A stretch of 64,000 nt of DNA from an uncultured bacterium. GTDB taxonomy: Bacteria; Cyanobacteriota; Vampirovibrionia; Gastranaerophilales; Gastranaerophilaceae. The notes beneath the pieces are model-generated. The model made no database searches. It saw only the letters and a list, made by a program, of their open reading frames with translations, and was not told the origin of the DNA. The stretch spans positions 1 to 64,000 of the forward strand of contig CASFPN010000006.1 in the NCBI GenBank assembly GCA_949296425.1, written 5' to 3'. Positions within the stretch are counted from its first letter, which is position 1, and every line of letters starts with the position of its first letter. A program made the position numbers and the translations under genes. This document shows, in pieces, positions 53,183 to 62,193 of this stretch.

Positions 53183-53344
53183 ATGCCGCAAACAACAAAT
53201 AAGTTTAAAGAAATTGAAAAAAGTCTTGTAATGATTCAGGAATCTTTAAATAATATGATTGAGATTAACACTCAGGCAGTTATAGATGCACGCTCCAAAT
53301 TAGATTATATAAAATATTTGCTGAAATGTGACGGACAGGAATAG
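53183..53344 (+). CDS. 53-residue coiled-coil protein
   Basis: A short gene missed by length cut-offs: MPQTTNKFKEIEKSLVMIQE then SLNNMIEINTQAVIDARSKL and DYIKYLLKCDGQE. AGGAG 5 nt before the ATG and the consensus promoter upstream support it. It is a single amphipathic helix. Divergent from the XRE pair, which could control it. No family recognised. Confidence 0.7.
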   Translation: MPQTTNKFKEIEKSLVMIQESLNNMIEINTQAVIDARSKLDYIKYLLKCDGQE

Positions 53345-53371
53345 GTTAAGATTTTCATACAAAAAAATAAT

Positions 53372-54670
53372 TTATAAAAGTATCTGCGTACCTAAAATAA
53401 TTCTATGGCTGTCCTCGCTGTTTTCGTTATCACAAAAAACGTAATTTAAAATAAGTCTTAAAGCCTGTCCTTTAATAAAATAATTCAAACCAACAGAATA
53501 TTCTCTGCTTTTGTTATCGGCAATATCCCGGTTAGGATCAAATTGGTCATATCGCGCAAGAATATGCAGTTTCTGCGTAATTCTATAAGCAATTGTTGTA
53601 TAAAAACCTTCTGCCTTATCAGTGCTCCTGTAGGTTCCGTTGTAGCCGTCAGCTATTGCATACTCAAAGTTTGCCATAAATTTTTTATATCTGTAACTTG
53701 CATAAGCACCGCCGACAGTATAATCAGTGTCATTATGCCCTGCATTTAATCCACCGCCGAGAACAAGTATTCCGTATTTCCCGTCAGTTTTGCCGAGAGG
53801 CTTAAAATTCACCCAGCCCGTAAATTCAGCTCCGGGGAAAAATGATTTGAAAAATCTGTCAGAACTGTTCAATGCCAAGCTGTAGTCCACTAAGTCATAA
53901 TCCCCGACAACCCTTAAACCGAGTGCCCTTGTATTTCCGAAGGTTCTTGAAATTTGTGAACGCATGGCAAACGGCAGCACATAAGAACCCATACCACCTT
54001 CAAAACCGACCTGATTTCTGGAATTGCCGACAATAATTTTATGGTGCGGAATTCTTGTATTCATTATGTAAGCGTCTGTCACAAGCCCTTGAAGATATGT
54101 TCTGTTTTCACCGGGTTTGAAATTAAACTGCAGTTTAAAATCAGTGTTTTTATCTTTAAAATCTCCGACAACGCCAGCTTCCATAAAGCCGAAACCATAA
54201 TCCGTATCGTAATCTGCACCTTCAAAGTCGAACCCGAAATTTCCCTGATATGCCCCGTAAAATTGAACCCTGTCTACGGGGCCTTTTTTATATTTAAATG
54301 TTAGTTCATCCTGCAAAAGAAATGAGGGAATTGAAGTTCTTTCCAGTTTTTTTTTGTAAATTCGTCCAAAAAGCGATTCTTCCTCAAACTTAAACGGATG
54401 ATCAAAATCTTTATCAGTATCAAAAAGATGGTCAAACATTGAAAATTCAGTATCAACGTTATCCCTCACCGTATCTTTTTGAATCCAGTCATCTGATTTT
54501 TTAATTTTTTCGGCGGATGTATTTTCTCCTTCTGTTTTGGTAACATCAAGATGAATGACTTCCTGTTGAGTCTGCGGTTTGACTTTTTCATGTTTGGATT
54601 TGCCGAAGGCAAAAACAGGCGGGGCAAAAAATATAAGCAAATATATTAAAGCTATTCTGAAAAAACGGTT
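53372..54670 (-). CDS. Outer-membrane porin, OprP/OprO-like (Porin_O_P)
   Basis: A 432-residue beta-barrel protein starting at GTG 54670 with a signal peptide (NRFFRIALIYLLIFFAPPVF, then AFG). A charged periplasmic stretch is followed by barrel strands with alternating aromatic and polar residues: VQFYGAYQGNFGFDFEGADY, FKLQFNFKPGE, YTVGGAYASYRYKKFMANFE, LHILARYDQFDPNRD, and ends with Leu-Leu. It fits phosphate-selective or anion porins. A start at TTG 54703 would put extra residues in front of the signal peptide. Its presence points to an outer membrane. Confidence 0.85.
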   Translation of the reverse strand, partial: NRFFRIALIYLLIFFAPPVFAFGKSKHEKVKPQTQQEVIHLDVTKTEGENTSAEKIKKSDDWIQKDTVRDNVDTEFSMFDHLFDTDKDFDHPFKFEEESLFGRIYKKKLERTSIPSFLLQDELTFKYKKGPVDRVQFYGAYQGNFGFDFEGADYDTDYGFGFMEAGVVGDFKDKNTDFKLQFNFKPGENRTYLQGLVTDAYIMNTRIPHHKIIVGNSRNQVGFEGGMGSYVLPFAMRSQISRTFGNTRALGLRVVGDYDLVDYSLALNSSDRFFKSFFPGAEFTGWVNFKPLGKTDGKYGILVLGGGLNAGHNDTDYTVGGAYASYRYKKFMANFEYAIADGYNGTYRSTDKAEGFYTTIAYRITQKLHILARYDQFDPNRDIADNKSREYSVGLNYFIKGQALRLILNYVFCDNENSEDSHRIILGTQILL

Positions 54671-54734
54671 CACAAATATTAATGTAACACAAAATATATG
54701 CAAAAAAAAATTTTTTTAGTGTATATTAATAATT

Positions 54735-56183
54735 ATGACAGGTGTAACAAAAAACATGAATAAAATAATTGAAAATAAATATACTAAAATAAAAGTTAAA
54801 GCCCCGATTGTAGAAGCCCTGAAAAAAGCTTATGAAACCCCGTCTTATCAGTTTCATATCCCCGGCCACACAAGAGGAAACGGCTCTTTGCCCGAATTTA
54901 AAAAACTTATCGGCGCAAAGGCACTTTCAATTGATACCACAGATGAATTTGACGGTCTGGGAACGCTTCATCCCGCAACAGGCCCCATTAAAGAAGCACA
55001 GGAACTTGCTGCTTTAGCTTTCGGAGCTAAAAAAACTTTCTTTTTGCTCAACGGTTCTACAGCCGGAAATCTGGCACTTGCAATGGCTTTAACAGGTAAA
55101 GGTAAAAAAATTATCACTAACCGCAACTGTCACCGCTCAATTTTAACAGGTATGATAATTTCAGGCGCTGAACCTTTATGGCTTATCCCGAAAAAATTTG
55201 ATGAATGGGGAATCTGGGGCAACGTTACACCTGAAAGTGTTGAAAATATGCTTGACAAAAACCCGGATGCCTCAATGGTATGGATTACAAACCCGACTTA
55301 TGAAGGTGTTGTATCGGATGTCAAATCAATTTCCGATATTTGCAAAAAACATAACGTACCTTTAATTGTTGATGAAGCGCATGCGTGTCTTTGGAATTTT
55401 AATAATCATCTTCCTACTTCCGCTCTGAAACTGGGGGCCGATGCTGTTGTTCATTCACTTCACAAAACAGGCGGAAGTATGAGCCAGAGTTCAATGCTGC
55501 ATATAGCTGAAAACTCCATAATTGATTGTGATGCCGTTGAAAAAGCTCTAAAATTACTGCATACAACAAGTCCATCCTTGATGCTTCTTGCAAGTTTAGA
55601 TGCCGCACGTGCTAATTTAGACAGCCAGAGAGGACGTAAACAGCTTGAACGTGCTGTTCAAAATGCAAAATATTTACGCCGCGAAATTGACAAACTTGAA
55701 CATATACGTCATCTCCAACCGGATTTTGGCTATAAAACAGATATTACAAAGGTATTTATACGTGATGAGAGGTTGTCAGGCAAACGCCTTGAATCAATTC
55801 TGGAAATTGATTTTAATATAGAAGTTGAAAGTGCTTCTGATGCTGGACTTTTGATACTTTCAAATATAGGCAACACACGATCTGATATGCAGTATCTTGT
55901 AAAATGTTTAGCACAAATTGACAAAACAAATTACACTGACATCTGTTATCTCGAAAAGAAAAAGCACATGCCGATGCTCGAACCGATTATTAAAATGACA
56001 CTTAGAGAGGCTTTTTATTCACATAAAGAAATTATCCCTAAAACACATGCTGTAGGAAGAATTGCGGCAGAAGTTATCGCTGAATGTCCTCCGGGGATTG
56101 CGGTTTTACTCCCAGGCGAATTGATAACAGAAGAACATCTGCCATACCTTGTGGATTACGATACTATTGAAGTGATAAAGTAA
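54735..56183 (+). CDS. Orn/Lys/Arg decarboxylase family, PLP-dependent
   Basis: A 482-residue fold-type I PLP enzyme. QFHIPGHTRGNGSLPEFKKL is the family opening; TTDEFDGLGTLHPATGPIKE, LLNGSTAGNLAL, IVDEAHACLWNF (the PLP-binding Asp) and SLHKTGGSMSQSS with the Schiff-base Lys follow. The C-terminal domain ends in ECPPGIAVLLPGELIT. The family decarboxylates arginine, lysine or ornithine for polyamine synthesis or acid resistance; substrate not assignable. ATG 54735 and ATG 54756 are both possible, and no ribosome site is clear. Confidence 0.92.
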   Translation: MTGVTKNMNKIIENKYTKIKVKAPIVEALKKAYETPSYQFHIPGHTRGNGSLPEFKKLIGAKALSIDTTDEFDGLGTLHPATGPIKEAQELAALAFGAKKTFFLLNGSTAGNLALAMALTGKGKKIITNRNCHRSILTGMIISGAEPLWLIPKKFDEWGIWGNVTPESVENMLDKNPDASMVWITNPTYEGVVSDVKSISDICKKHNVPLIVDEAHACLWNFNNHLPTSALKLGADAVVHSLHKTGGSMSQSSMLHIAENSIIDCDAVEKALKLLHTTSPSLMLLASLDAARANLDSQRGRKQLERAVQNAKYLRREIDKLEHIRHLQPDFGYKTDITKVFIRDERLSGKRLESILEIDFNIEVESASDAGLLILSNIGNTRSDMQYLVKCLAQIDKTNYTDICYLEKKKHMPMLEPIIKMTLREAFYSHKEIIPKTHAVGRIAAEVIAECPPGIAVLLPGELITEEHLPYLVDYDTIEVIK

Positions 56184-56324
56184 TTTGACTGTTTTTAATA
56201 ATAAGCAAAAATTAATCTATGTTTCATCATCTTTGAATGATTTATTAAATTTTTACTAATATTACATTAAATATATGATTACAAAATATTATCAGTAACC
56301 TATAATTCTACCGGAGGTTACAGG

Positions 56325-56648
56325 ATGATTTTAACAAACATAGAATCTGTTCCAGGAATGATAATTACCGCACAATACGGTCTTGTAACAGGGAGTACGG
56401 TTAGAGCAAAAAATGCTATCAAAGATTTCGGAGCCGGGTTAAAAAACATGGTCGGCGGTGAACTTAAAAGTTATACCGAGCTGCTGTCCGAAGCCCGTAA
56501 AGAAGCAATTGACCGTATGCAGCAGCAGGCTTACAGATTAGGAGCAAACGCAGTAATTAATGTACGTCTTGCAACTTCATCAATCACAGTCGGTGCGGCA
56601 GAAGTTTATGCATACGGAACTGCAGTAAAAGTTCAGCCGAAAGGATAA
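56325..56648 (+). CDS. YbjQ-family (UPF0145) protein
   Basis: 107 residues, a whole YbjQ domain: SVPGMIITAQYGLVTGSTVR, then GELKSYTELLSEARKEAIDR and GANAVINVRLATSSITVGAA. The fold forms pentamers, with unknown function despite old heavy-metal labels. GGAGG lies upstream. First gene of an operon of five. Confidence 0.9.
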   Translation: MILTNIESVPGMIITAQYGLVTGSTVRAKNAIKDFGAGLKNMVGGELKSYTELLSEARKEAIDRMQQQAYRLGANAVINVRLATSSITVGAAEVYAYGTAVKVQPKG

Positions 56649-56654
56649 GATTAG

Positions 56655-57104
56655 ATGGGTGATATTCTATTTATTTTATTAATTCTTGGGATTACTTTCT
56701 TTACAGGGTCTATTATTGAAAAGAGACATTTTGACAACATCAAAAAACGCGAAATTGCACTTTTCAGACAGCCTATAATTAATTTCGGTGCAAAAACCTG
56801 GAATACAAACAGGAAGATAAAAAAGATTGAACTTGTTACCGGTGAAGCTGTAATAAGCGGTGATTACTTTAAAAATTTTGTTGCAGGCCTGAAAAACTTT
56901 TTCGGCGGCAGACTGACAACTTTTGAGTCTGTTCTTGACAGAGGCAGACGTGAGGCAATACTCAGAATGCGGGAAAAAGCACGCGGTGCAAACTTTATAG
57001 TAAATACGCGTATTGAATCAATTATGCTGAATGATACCTATATGCAGGAAACTGTTCCGCAATGCGCGATAATAGCCTACGGTACTGCAATTACTTATGA
57101 ATAA
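56655..57104 (+). CDS. Membrane-anchored YbjQ-like protein
   Basis: 149 residues: an N-terminal membrane helix (FILLILGITFFTGSII) and then a YbjQ-like domain paralogous to the preceding gene (IELVTGEAVISGDYFKNFVA, GGRLTTFESVLDRGRREAIL, GANFIVNTRIESIMLNDTYM). It starts 6 nt after its partner and overlaps the M48 gene by 8 nt. The pair may form a complex at the membrane. Confidence 0.85.
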   Translation: MGDILFILLILGITFFTGSIIEKRHFDNIKKREIALFRQPIINFGAKTWNTNRKIKKIELVTGEAVISGDYFKNFVAGLKNFFGGRLTTFESVLDRGRREAILRMREKARGANFIVNTRIESIMLNDTYMQETVPQCAIIAYGTAITYE

Positions 57105-57882
57105 AAACCTTGAAGAAAAATATTTAAAAAATATTGAGGATAATGTTAATGTCGGGCAATCTAATGCCGGCATTGAATTTATAATTCTTATTGCAGGCAT
57201 TAGCGCTATATTTGGACTTTTATATATTTTTGCTGACGCTATAGGCGTTTTTTTTATAGACAGAATGTCAAACGAAACCCAGATGAAAATCGAGAATGCG
57301 TTTTCATTAGGGATTAAGCCAAAGACATATGCTAAAAACAACAATATAATCAAACTTGAAAATATAAGAAATAAAATTGTTTCACTGGATAAAAATTTAC
57401 AGGGGAAATCGAAATTTCCTATTTACATAGTTTCTGATAAAAACATAAATGCCTTTATTACCCCTAACGGTCAAATATTTTTTACAAAAGGTATAATGGC
57501 TGAGGTAAAAGACGAAGAAGTTTTAACCTTTGTTATGGCACATGAGCTCGGTCACTACGCACACAGGGATCATTTGAAAAGTATGAGCAGACAAATTATT
57601 GTTTCTGTTATTTCCACAATTTTTACCTCCGGAAATAACGATATAAGCCTGACACTTGACAGCATTTCCGATTTAAACGGGCTGACTTATTCAAGAAAAC
57701 AGGAGCGTGAAGCCGACAGATATGCAAACAGAGTTGTCTACAAACTTTACGGCCGTAATACTGGAGCAGTTGAATTTTTTAAACTTCTGCAGAAAAAAGA
57801 AAAAGCACCGGAGTTTCTTCAATATTTTTCAACACACCCGTCAACAAGCCAAAGACTTGAATTAATACAACAAGAAAGGTAA
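57097..57882 (+). CDS. M48-family membrane metallopeptidase
   Basis: 261 residues. One or two N-terminal membrane helices (FIILIAGISAIFGLLYIFAD), then the gluzincin site FVMAHELGHYAHRDH (H149, E150, H153) and the downstream EADRYAN Glu ligand, followed by STHPSTSQRLE, the typical M48 end. The family degrades membrane or misfolded proteins (HtpX/Oma1/BepA-like). Overlaps the YbjQ-like gene by 8 nt, so production is coupled. Confidence 0.9.
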   Translation: MNKNLEEKYLKNIEDNVNVGQSNAGIEFIILIAGISAIFGLLYIFADAIGVFFIDRMSNETQMKIENAFSLGIKPKTYAKNNNIIKLENIRNKIVSLDKNLQGKSKFPIYIVSDKNINAFITPNGQIFFTKGIMAEVKDEEVLTFVMAHELGHYAHRDHLKSMSRQIIVSVISTIFTSGNNDISLTLDSISDLNGLTYSRKQEREADRYANRVVYKLYGRNTGAVEFFKLLQKKEKAPEFLQYFSTHPSTSQRLELIQQER

Positions 57883-57887
57883 TTTTT

Positions 57888-58796
57888 ATGCATATAAACA
57901 ATGTTTCTGCAAAAACTTCAATAAAATTTATATTATTTTTTGCATTATTTGCAGGTTTATACACAGCCGGAATAATTCTGGCTTATATATATCTTTCTGC
58001 GGATGTACAAAAATCAATTTCCGGATTTTTTTCGTGGGCAACAATGTCGTTTGATGCATTATTAATAGCAAATCCTGAAGACCCATGGTTTTCTTGGATA
58101 CTTTTCATTGTTTTACCCGTAATATTTTACACCGGCCTGATAATTGCAATAGTACAAAGATGTGCAGAACTTAAAAAACTCGCTTCATCATTAAATCTAA
58201 AATCCGTTGATTTTCTGCCAGACATGGTTAAATTTAATTTTAATCGTCCTCAATATAATTTTGTATGCGGATATGGAGAAATAAAGGATTTAAAAATGGT
58301 GCTGCATACTGTCGTCGGCCAAAACAAGTATGGTAGTTATATTGCATTAAATGAAATTGAATTGAAATTTACTGTTCTAAAAGATAAAAAACTTTCCATG
58401 AAAAATACCCCTGTAAGACCAATGAATTTTATTTATAAAATCATTGATTACGGCAGAAAAGTAAACAATTTTTCTTATAAATTTGGCGGTGCAGGAATAC
58501 AGCCGGATATCAAAGAAAAAATAGAAGATTACCTGCAAACAGGTGTAGTATCTATCTTAACAAGTGCTGCAGAAGGTCCTGTTAAGTGGTTTTCCGTAGT
58601 ATTTTTTATTATCGGACTGGTATTTCTTATAGCATTTAAAGATGATATAAATTATTTTTTAGCCAAAGACTTTACGGGGCTTTTACTTCCCGGGCTGCCT
58701 GTAGTAGCATTTATAGGCGTTTCGTTTGTTTTTGACATAATTTTGATTGTTGACAAAATTCAAGAAAAAATTTGCAGAGGTTACAATGAAAGATAA
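57888..58796 (+). CDS. Multi-pass membrane protein of the YbjQ/M48 operon
   Basis: 302 residues of no recognised family. Two N-terminal membrane helices (about 13-35 and 65-90), a soluble middle domain with KFNFNRPQYNFVCGYGEIKD and two C-terminal helices (about 230-250 and 260-285). Starts 5 nt after the M48 gene with an AAAGG upstream. Could be a substrate, adaptor or partner of the peptidase. Confidence 0.62.
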   Translation: MHINNVSAKTSIKFILFFALFAGLYTAGIILAYIYLSADVQKSISGFFSWATMSFDALLIANPEDPWFSWILFIVLPVIFYTGLIIAIVQRCAELKKLASSLNLKSVDFLPDMVKFNFNRPQYNFVCGYGEIKDLKMVLHTVVGQNKYGSYIALNEIELKFTVLKDKKLSMKNTPVRPMNFIYKIIDYGRKVNNFSYKFGGAGIQPDIKEKIEDYLQTGVVSILTSAAEGPVKWFSVVFFIIGLVFLIAFKDDINYFLAKDFTGLLLPGLPVVAFIGVSFVFDIILIVDKIQEKICRGYNER

Positions 58797-60048
58797 AAAA
58801 TTAGACGAAATTTTAGTATATCTTGAAAATATAGTACCGGATGTCACAAAAGAGTCAAGCGAAGATGAAAAACAGAAGATTCTGGAATACATTAACAATG
58901 CCCTTAAATTATATCCGAAAAATATTTATATATTGCGTTGGAAAGCTAGCTATTATCTAGATATAGAAGATTATGACAATGCACTATTACTGTATAGCGA
59001 AATTTTAGAAATTGACCCGAATGACAAAGTTTCAAAAGAATCACTGATACATTGCGCAAAGATGAGATATCCCAAAATAGTAGTCCCCCCAAAAAATTAT
59101 AACCATAATAAAAATATGCACCACTCTCCTGGTTTGCTTGAAAAAATTCCGGCAGGTATTATTTTAACAGCTAAAATCATTACACTTGCAATTGCGATTT
59201 ACTTTTGCTGTCCCTCATTATTTTTTGCACTCAATGATAACAAAATTCTAAACATTAAATATACATCAGGATTTCAAACTATAAAAGTCAATCCTCTAAG
59301 CGAATATGATTACCTTTCAAAACAACAAATTTATAAAATAAGAAAAAAACATGTAAATAATTCGCTCTTTGCAAGCGCAAATTATGAGCCGGATGAACAA
59401 ATTTTCGGTTCAATTGCGGATAACAAACCCTGGTGGGGGACAATTTGCTGTAATCAATTAAACTATAAAGGGGATTATCATGAAAACATTGAAGGGCCTT
59501 CAAAAGTCAGTGCACAAATAAACAACCCAAATGCACTTGTTGGTTTAAGTCTTCCATTCCTGCCGTGGGAGGAGAGTTACAATCAAGAATTCTGTACAGG
59601 AGAGTACGGTCGATTTCTGCCACTGTCAATTCAATACGATAAAAAAGATAACTTAATTGTTGCTAAATACAAACTTACAGAACAATTTCTCAAATATCGA
59701 GCAAGCGTAAACGGTAAAATGACACGATATCCTATACAATTGTCAGGGCTGAATGCAAAAGATTTCGGTTATCACTACGTTTATATATACGATTTAAAAA
59801 ATGTAAGCATGTTTTCCAAAAACAATAATATTACCGAGGACGTAAAAAGATTTAAGGATTATATACATCTTGGCGGAAGCTGCGGTTATAAAGACGGATG
59901 CAACAATATTTCCCCGTTGCAATATGATAAAATAATTACGGTTACCAATCTTCCTGCTGAAATAAACCTTAAACTGTGGAGAAATAAACCAGCAAACAAA
60001 TTTATAAAAGCTGATATATATTACAGAATTATATTTGATATAAAATAA
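58786..60048 (+). CDS. TPR-like membrane protein ending the YbjQ/M48 operon
   Basis: 420 residues. The first 90 contain TPR-like helices (NIYILRWKASYYLDIEDYDN, ALLLYSEILEIDPNDK), then one membrane segment (ILTAKIITLAIAIYFC, about 125-150) and an extracytoplasmic beta-rich domain with scattered Cys (WGTICCNQLNY, GGSCGYKDGC). GAGG before ATG 58786 sets the start, which overlaps the preceding gene by 11 nt. No family recognised for the C-terminal domain. Confidence 0.65.
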   Translation: MKDKKLDEILVYLENIVPDVTKESSEDEKQKILEYINNALKLYPKNIYILRWKASYYLDIEDYDNALLLYSEILEIDPNDKVSKESLIHCAKMRYPKIVVPPKNYNHNKNMHHSPGLLEKIPAGIILTAKIITLAIAIYFCCPSLFFALNDNKILNIKYTSGFQTIKVNPLSEYDYLSKQQIYKIRKKHVNNSLFASANYEPDEQIFGSIADNKPWWGTICCNQLNYKGDYHENIEGPSKVSAQINNPNALVGLSLPFLPWEESYNQEFCTGEYGRFLPLSIQYDKKDNLIVAKYKLTEQFLKYRASVNGKMTRYPIQLSGLNAKDFGYHYVYIYDLKNVSMFSKNNNITEDVKRFKDYIHLGGSCGYKDGCNNISPLQYDKIITVTNLPAEINLKLWRNKPANKFIKADIYYRIIFDIK

Positions 60049-60073
60049 CCCGCCTTAAAAAGACGGGTTATTT
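60043..60073. terminator. Bidirectional terminator between the TPR gene and rpsR
   Basis: AAATAACCCG (60043-60052) pairs with CGGGTTATTT (60064-60073), followed by TTT; the minus strand has matching T. It serves the two convergent operons. Confidence 0.85.
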
Positions 60074-60092
60074 TTTCCTTTAACAGACGCTG

Positions 60093-60326
60093 TTAGTCAA
60101 AAACGTAGTCGATAATAGCAGCTTCTCTTGCGCGTTTAATAGCTTTAGCTATCATTCTCTGATGCTTTGCGCAGTTGCCTGTAATTCTGCGGGGAATAAT
60201 TTTCCCAGCTTCAGTCAGGTATCTTCTCAACTTTGCTGCATCTTTGTAATCAATAGCTTCAACTTTGTCTGCACAAAGCCCGCAGTTTTTACGTTTTTTC
60301 TTTTCATCATTGTTTTGTCTTGCCAT
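60093..60326 (-). CDS. rpsR: 30S ribosomal protein S18
   Basis: 77 residues, complete: the [15 protein letters not shown] opening with the Cys pair, then [20 protein letters not shown] and [20 protein letters not shown]. Binds 16S rRNA next to S6. Last gene of rpsF-ssb-rpsR, 189 nt after ssb. AAAGG upstream of the ATG. Confidence 0.96.
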   Translation of the reverse strand: MARQNNDEKKKRKNCGLCADKVEAIDYKDAAKLRRYLTEAGKIIPRRITGNCAKHQRMIAKAIKRAREAAIIDYVFD

Positions 60327-60515
60327 TTTCTTAGTTAGCCTTTCTAGCCTATTTATTATTTGTACTGTATTAAAATTGGATGGTCAGAGGTTCTCAAAAT
60401 GCAAGAAGCCAAATTGGTATCTGTTTACAGCTTGTACTTACCTGCATAAAACCGCTTATTTTAGATTGTACAAGTTTTATACAAAACCTGCGTGTTGGAT
60501 GGAACGGCACGTTCC

Positions 60516-60911
60516 CTAAAAGGGAATTTCGTCCTCGTTAATCAGTTCGTTTGCAACATCATCCGATTCAAATTTAACGATTTCCTCGGTGCCGAAATCG
60601 GAATTTGAAACAGCACCTTCACCCATTTTTTCGATTGAGTTGGCATCAATTTCATAAATCCTTTTTTCGGAACCGTCATCGGTTTTAACCGTAGCTGTTT
60701 GCAATCTGCCTTCAACAAGAACTCTTTCACCTTTATTTAAAGATGAAACAATTTCATCAAGAGCAGTTCTTTTTGAAAGGACTCTAATAAGAGTTTCTTC
60801 TCTTTCACCGATATTCATAACAAATGCAGACACCGCAACGTTGTTTTGTGTAAAACGTTTTTCCGGTGTTCTATATACTGTACCTGTTACTACTGCTTTT
60901 GCAAGGCTCAT
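60516..60911 (-). CDS. ssb: Single-stranded DNA-binding protein
   Basis: 131 residues: an OB-fold with SLAKAVVTGTVYRTPEKRFT and KGERVLVEGRLQTATVK, a short acidic linker and the C-terminal tip NEDEIPF that recruits partner proteins. It lies between rpsF and rpsR, the usual place, and starts 2 nt after rpsF. Shorter than E. coli SSB because the linker is short. Confidence 0.95.
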   Translation of the reverse strand: MSLAKAVVTGTVYRTPEKRFTQNNVAVSAFVMNIGEREETLIRVLSKRTALDEIVSSLNKGERVLVEGRLQTATVKTDDGSEKRIYEIDANSIEKMGEGAVSNSDFGTEEIVKFESDDVANELINEDEIPF

Positions 60912-60913
60912 TG

Positions 60914-61210
60914 TTATGCTCCTACTTTTGCTGCTTCAAGAAACATTGTTCTTAAAATATTATCGCTTAATCTCAACTGACGTTTAAATTCAGCAACTTT
61001 GCTTTCAGGAAGGCTAATAACAGTCGTTACAAAAAAACCGTCTCTGAAATTTTGGATATCATAAGCCAATTTTTTTCTGCCTGATTTGTCTGTAGATTCA
61101 ACTTTTCCGCCTGCTTCTGTTACGAATGCATTTAGTCTTTCCAAAGCGTTATCTACTTCTTCTGCATCTAAATTAGGTTTAAATACAGTTAATAATTCAT
61201 AAGTTTTCAT
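60914..61210 (-). CDS. rpsF: 30S ribosomal protein S6
   Basis: 98 residues with the S6 fold: YELLTVFKPNLDAEEVDNAL, KVESTDKSGRKKLAYDIQNF, and LRLSDNILRTMFLEA at the end. Pairs with S18 on the 30S platform. First gene of the rpsF-ssb-rpsR operon, with GGAG upstream of ATG 61210. Confidence 0.96.
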   Translation of the reverse strand: MKTYELLTVFKPNLDAEEVDNALERLNAFVTEAGGKVESTDKSGRKKLAYDIQNFRDGFFVTTVISLPESKVAEFKRQLRLSDNILRTMFLEAAKVGA

Positions 61211-61267
61211 TACTATTCTCCTTCGTTTTTAGTGTATGAAATAATAATATCATGGAAATACTATATT

Positions 61268-62107
61268 TTACAATACATATTCGGCAAAAAAACTGTAATT
61301 TGCAGAACCTATCAAAAATATATCCTGATTAGCATCTTCCTTAGACCCTTGCCATTCAACAAATACAGGGCCACCAAGAAGATTAACTTTTGCTTTTTTT
61401 TCTGTTAAGTTATTTAAAACACAGGCAACAACGCTTGCGCAGGCACCTGTTCCGCAGGCTAAAGTAATTCCGCAACCGCGTTCATAAACACGCATATCAA
61501 TTTCCATATTTGATTTTACTTTAACAAATTCAACATTTGTTTTGTCAGGGAAATATTCATGTTTTTCAATTTCAGGTCCGTATTTCAAAGCAAGTTCCAT
61601 TGGATCATCATCTGTAATAATTACGCAATGAGGGTTGCCCATGGAAACAGGGAAAATTTCAAACTCTCTGCCTAAAACTTTTATTTCTCGTTCGCCCCAG
61701 AAGGGGATTTTTTTGTCTTCCAGAATAGGTTTTCCCATATTTACTTTTATCAATCCGTTTTCCAGCAGCTCTGGCTTGATAATACCGGCAAGAGTTTTAA
61801 CACTGAAAGATTTTTTATTAATAAGTTTGTTGTCATAAGCATATTTTGCAAAACATCTCATTCCGTTTCCGCACATCTGGGCAGTTGAGCCGTCAGAGTT
61901 ATAAAAATACCAACTAATATCTGCTGTTTCATCGTGCTTTTGGCAATTTGGAATTATCATACCGTCAGCTCCGACACCAAAGTGTCTGTCGCAGAGCTTT
62001 TTAGCAAGTTCATCCATTTTCATTCCGGTTTTTTCGTATTCAGGGTAGTCAATAATTACAAAGTCATTGCCGCAGCCATGCATTTTTGTTAATTTTATTG
62101 TTTTCAT
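61268..62107 (-). CDS. dapF: Diaminopimelate epimerase
   Basis: Interconverts LL- and meso-diaminopimelate for lysine and peptidoglycan synthesis. 279 residues from ATG 62107: MHGCGNDFVIID, FGVGADGMI, MCGNGMRCFAKYAYDN (catalytic Cys of the first half), MGNPHCVII and GCGITLACGTGACASVVAC (second catalytic Cys). AGAGG 8 nt before this ATG sets the start. The frame stays open upstream through the tandem repeat to 62761, which is not part of the gene. Confidence 0.97.
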   Translation of the reverse strand: MKTIKLTKMHGCGNDFVIIDYPEYEKTGMKMDELAKKLCDRHFGVGADGMIIPNCQKHDETADISWYFYNSDGSTAQMCGNGMRCFAKYAYDNKLINKKSFSVKTLAGIIKPELLENGLIKVNMGKPILEDKKIPFWGEREIKVLGREFEIFPVSMGNPHCVIITDDDPMELALKYGPEIEKHEYFPDKTNVEFVKVKSNMEIDMRVYERGCGITLACGTGACASVVACVLNNLTEKKAKVNLLGGPVFVEWQGSKEDANQDIFLIGSANYSFFAEYVL

Positions 62108-62193
62108 ATTTTTTCCTCTTTGGAGAATATTATAACTTAAACATAAATCTGTAGCTGCACATAGGCAAAGCTGATTTAGAAGATAGAATATTG

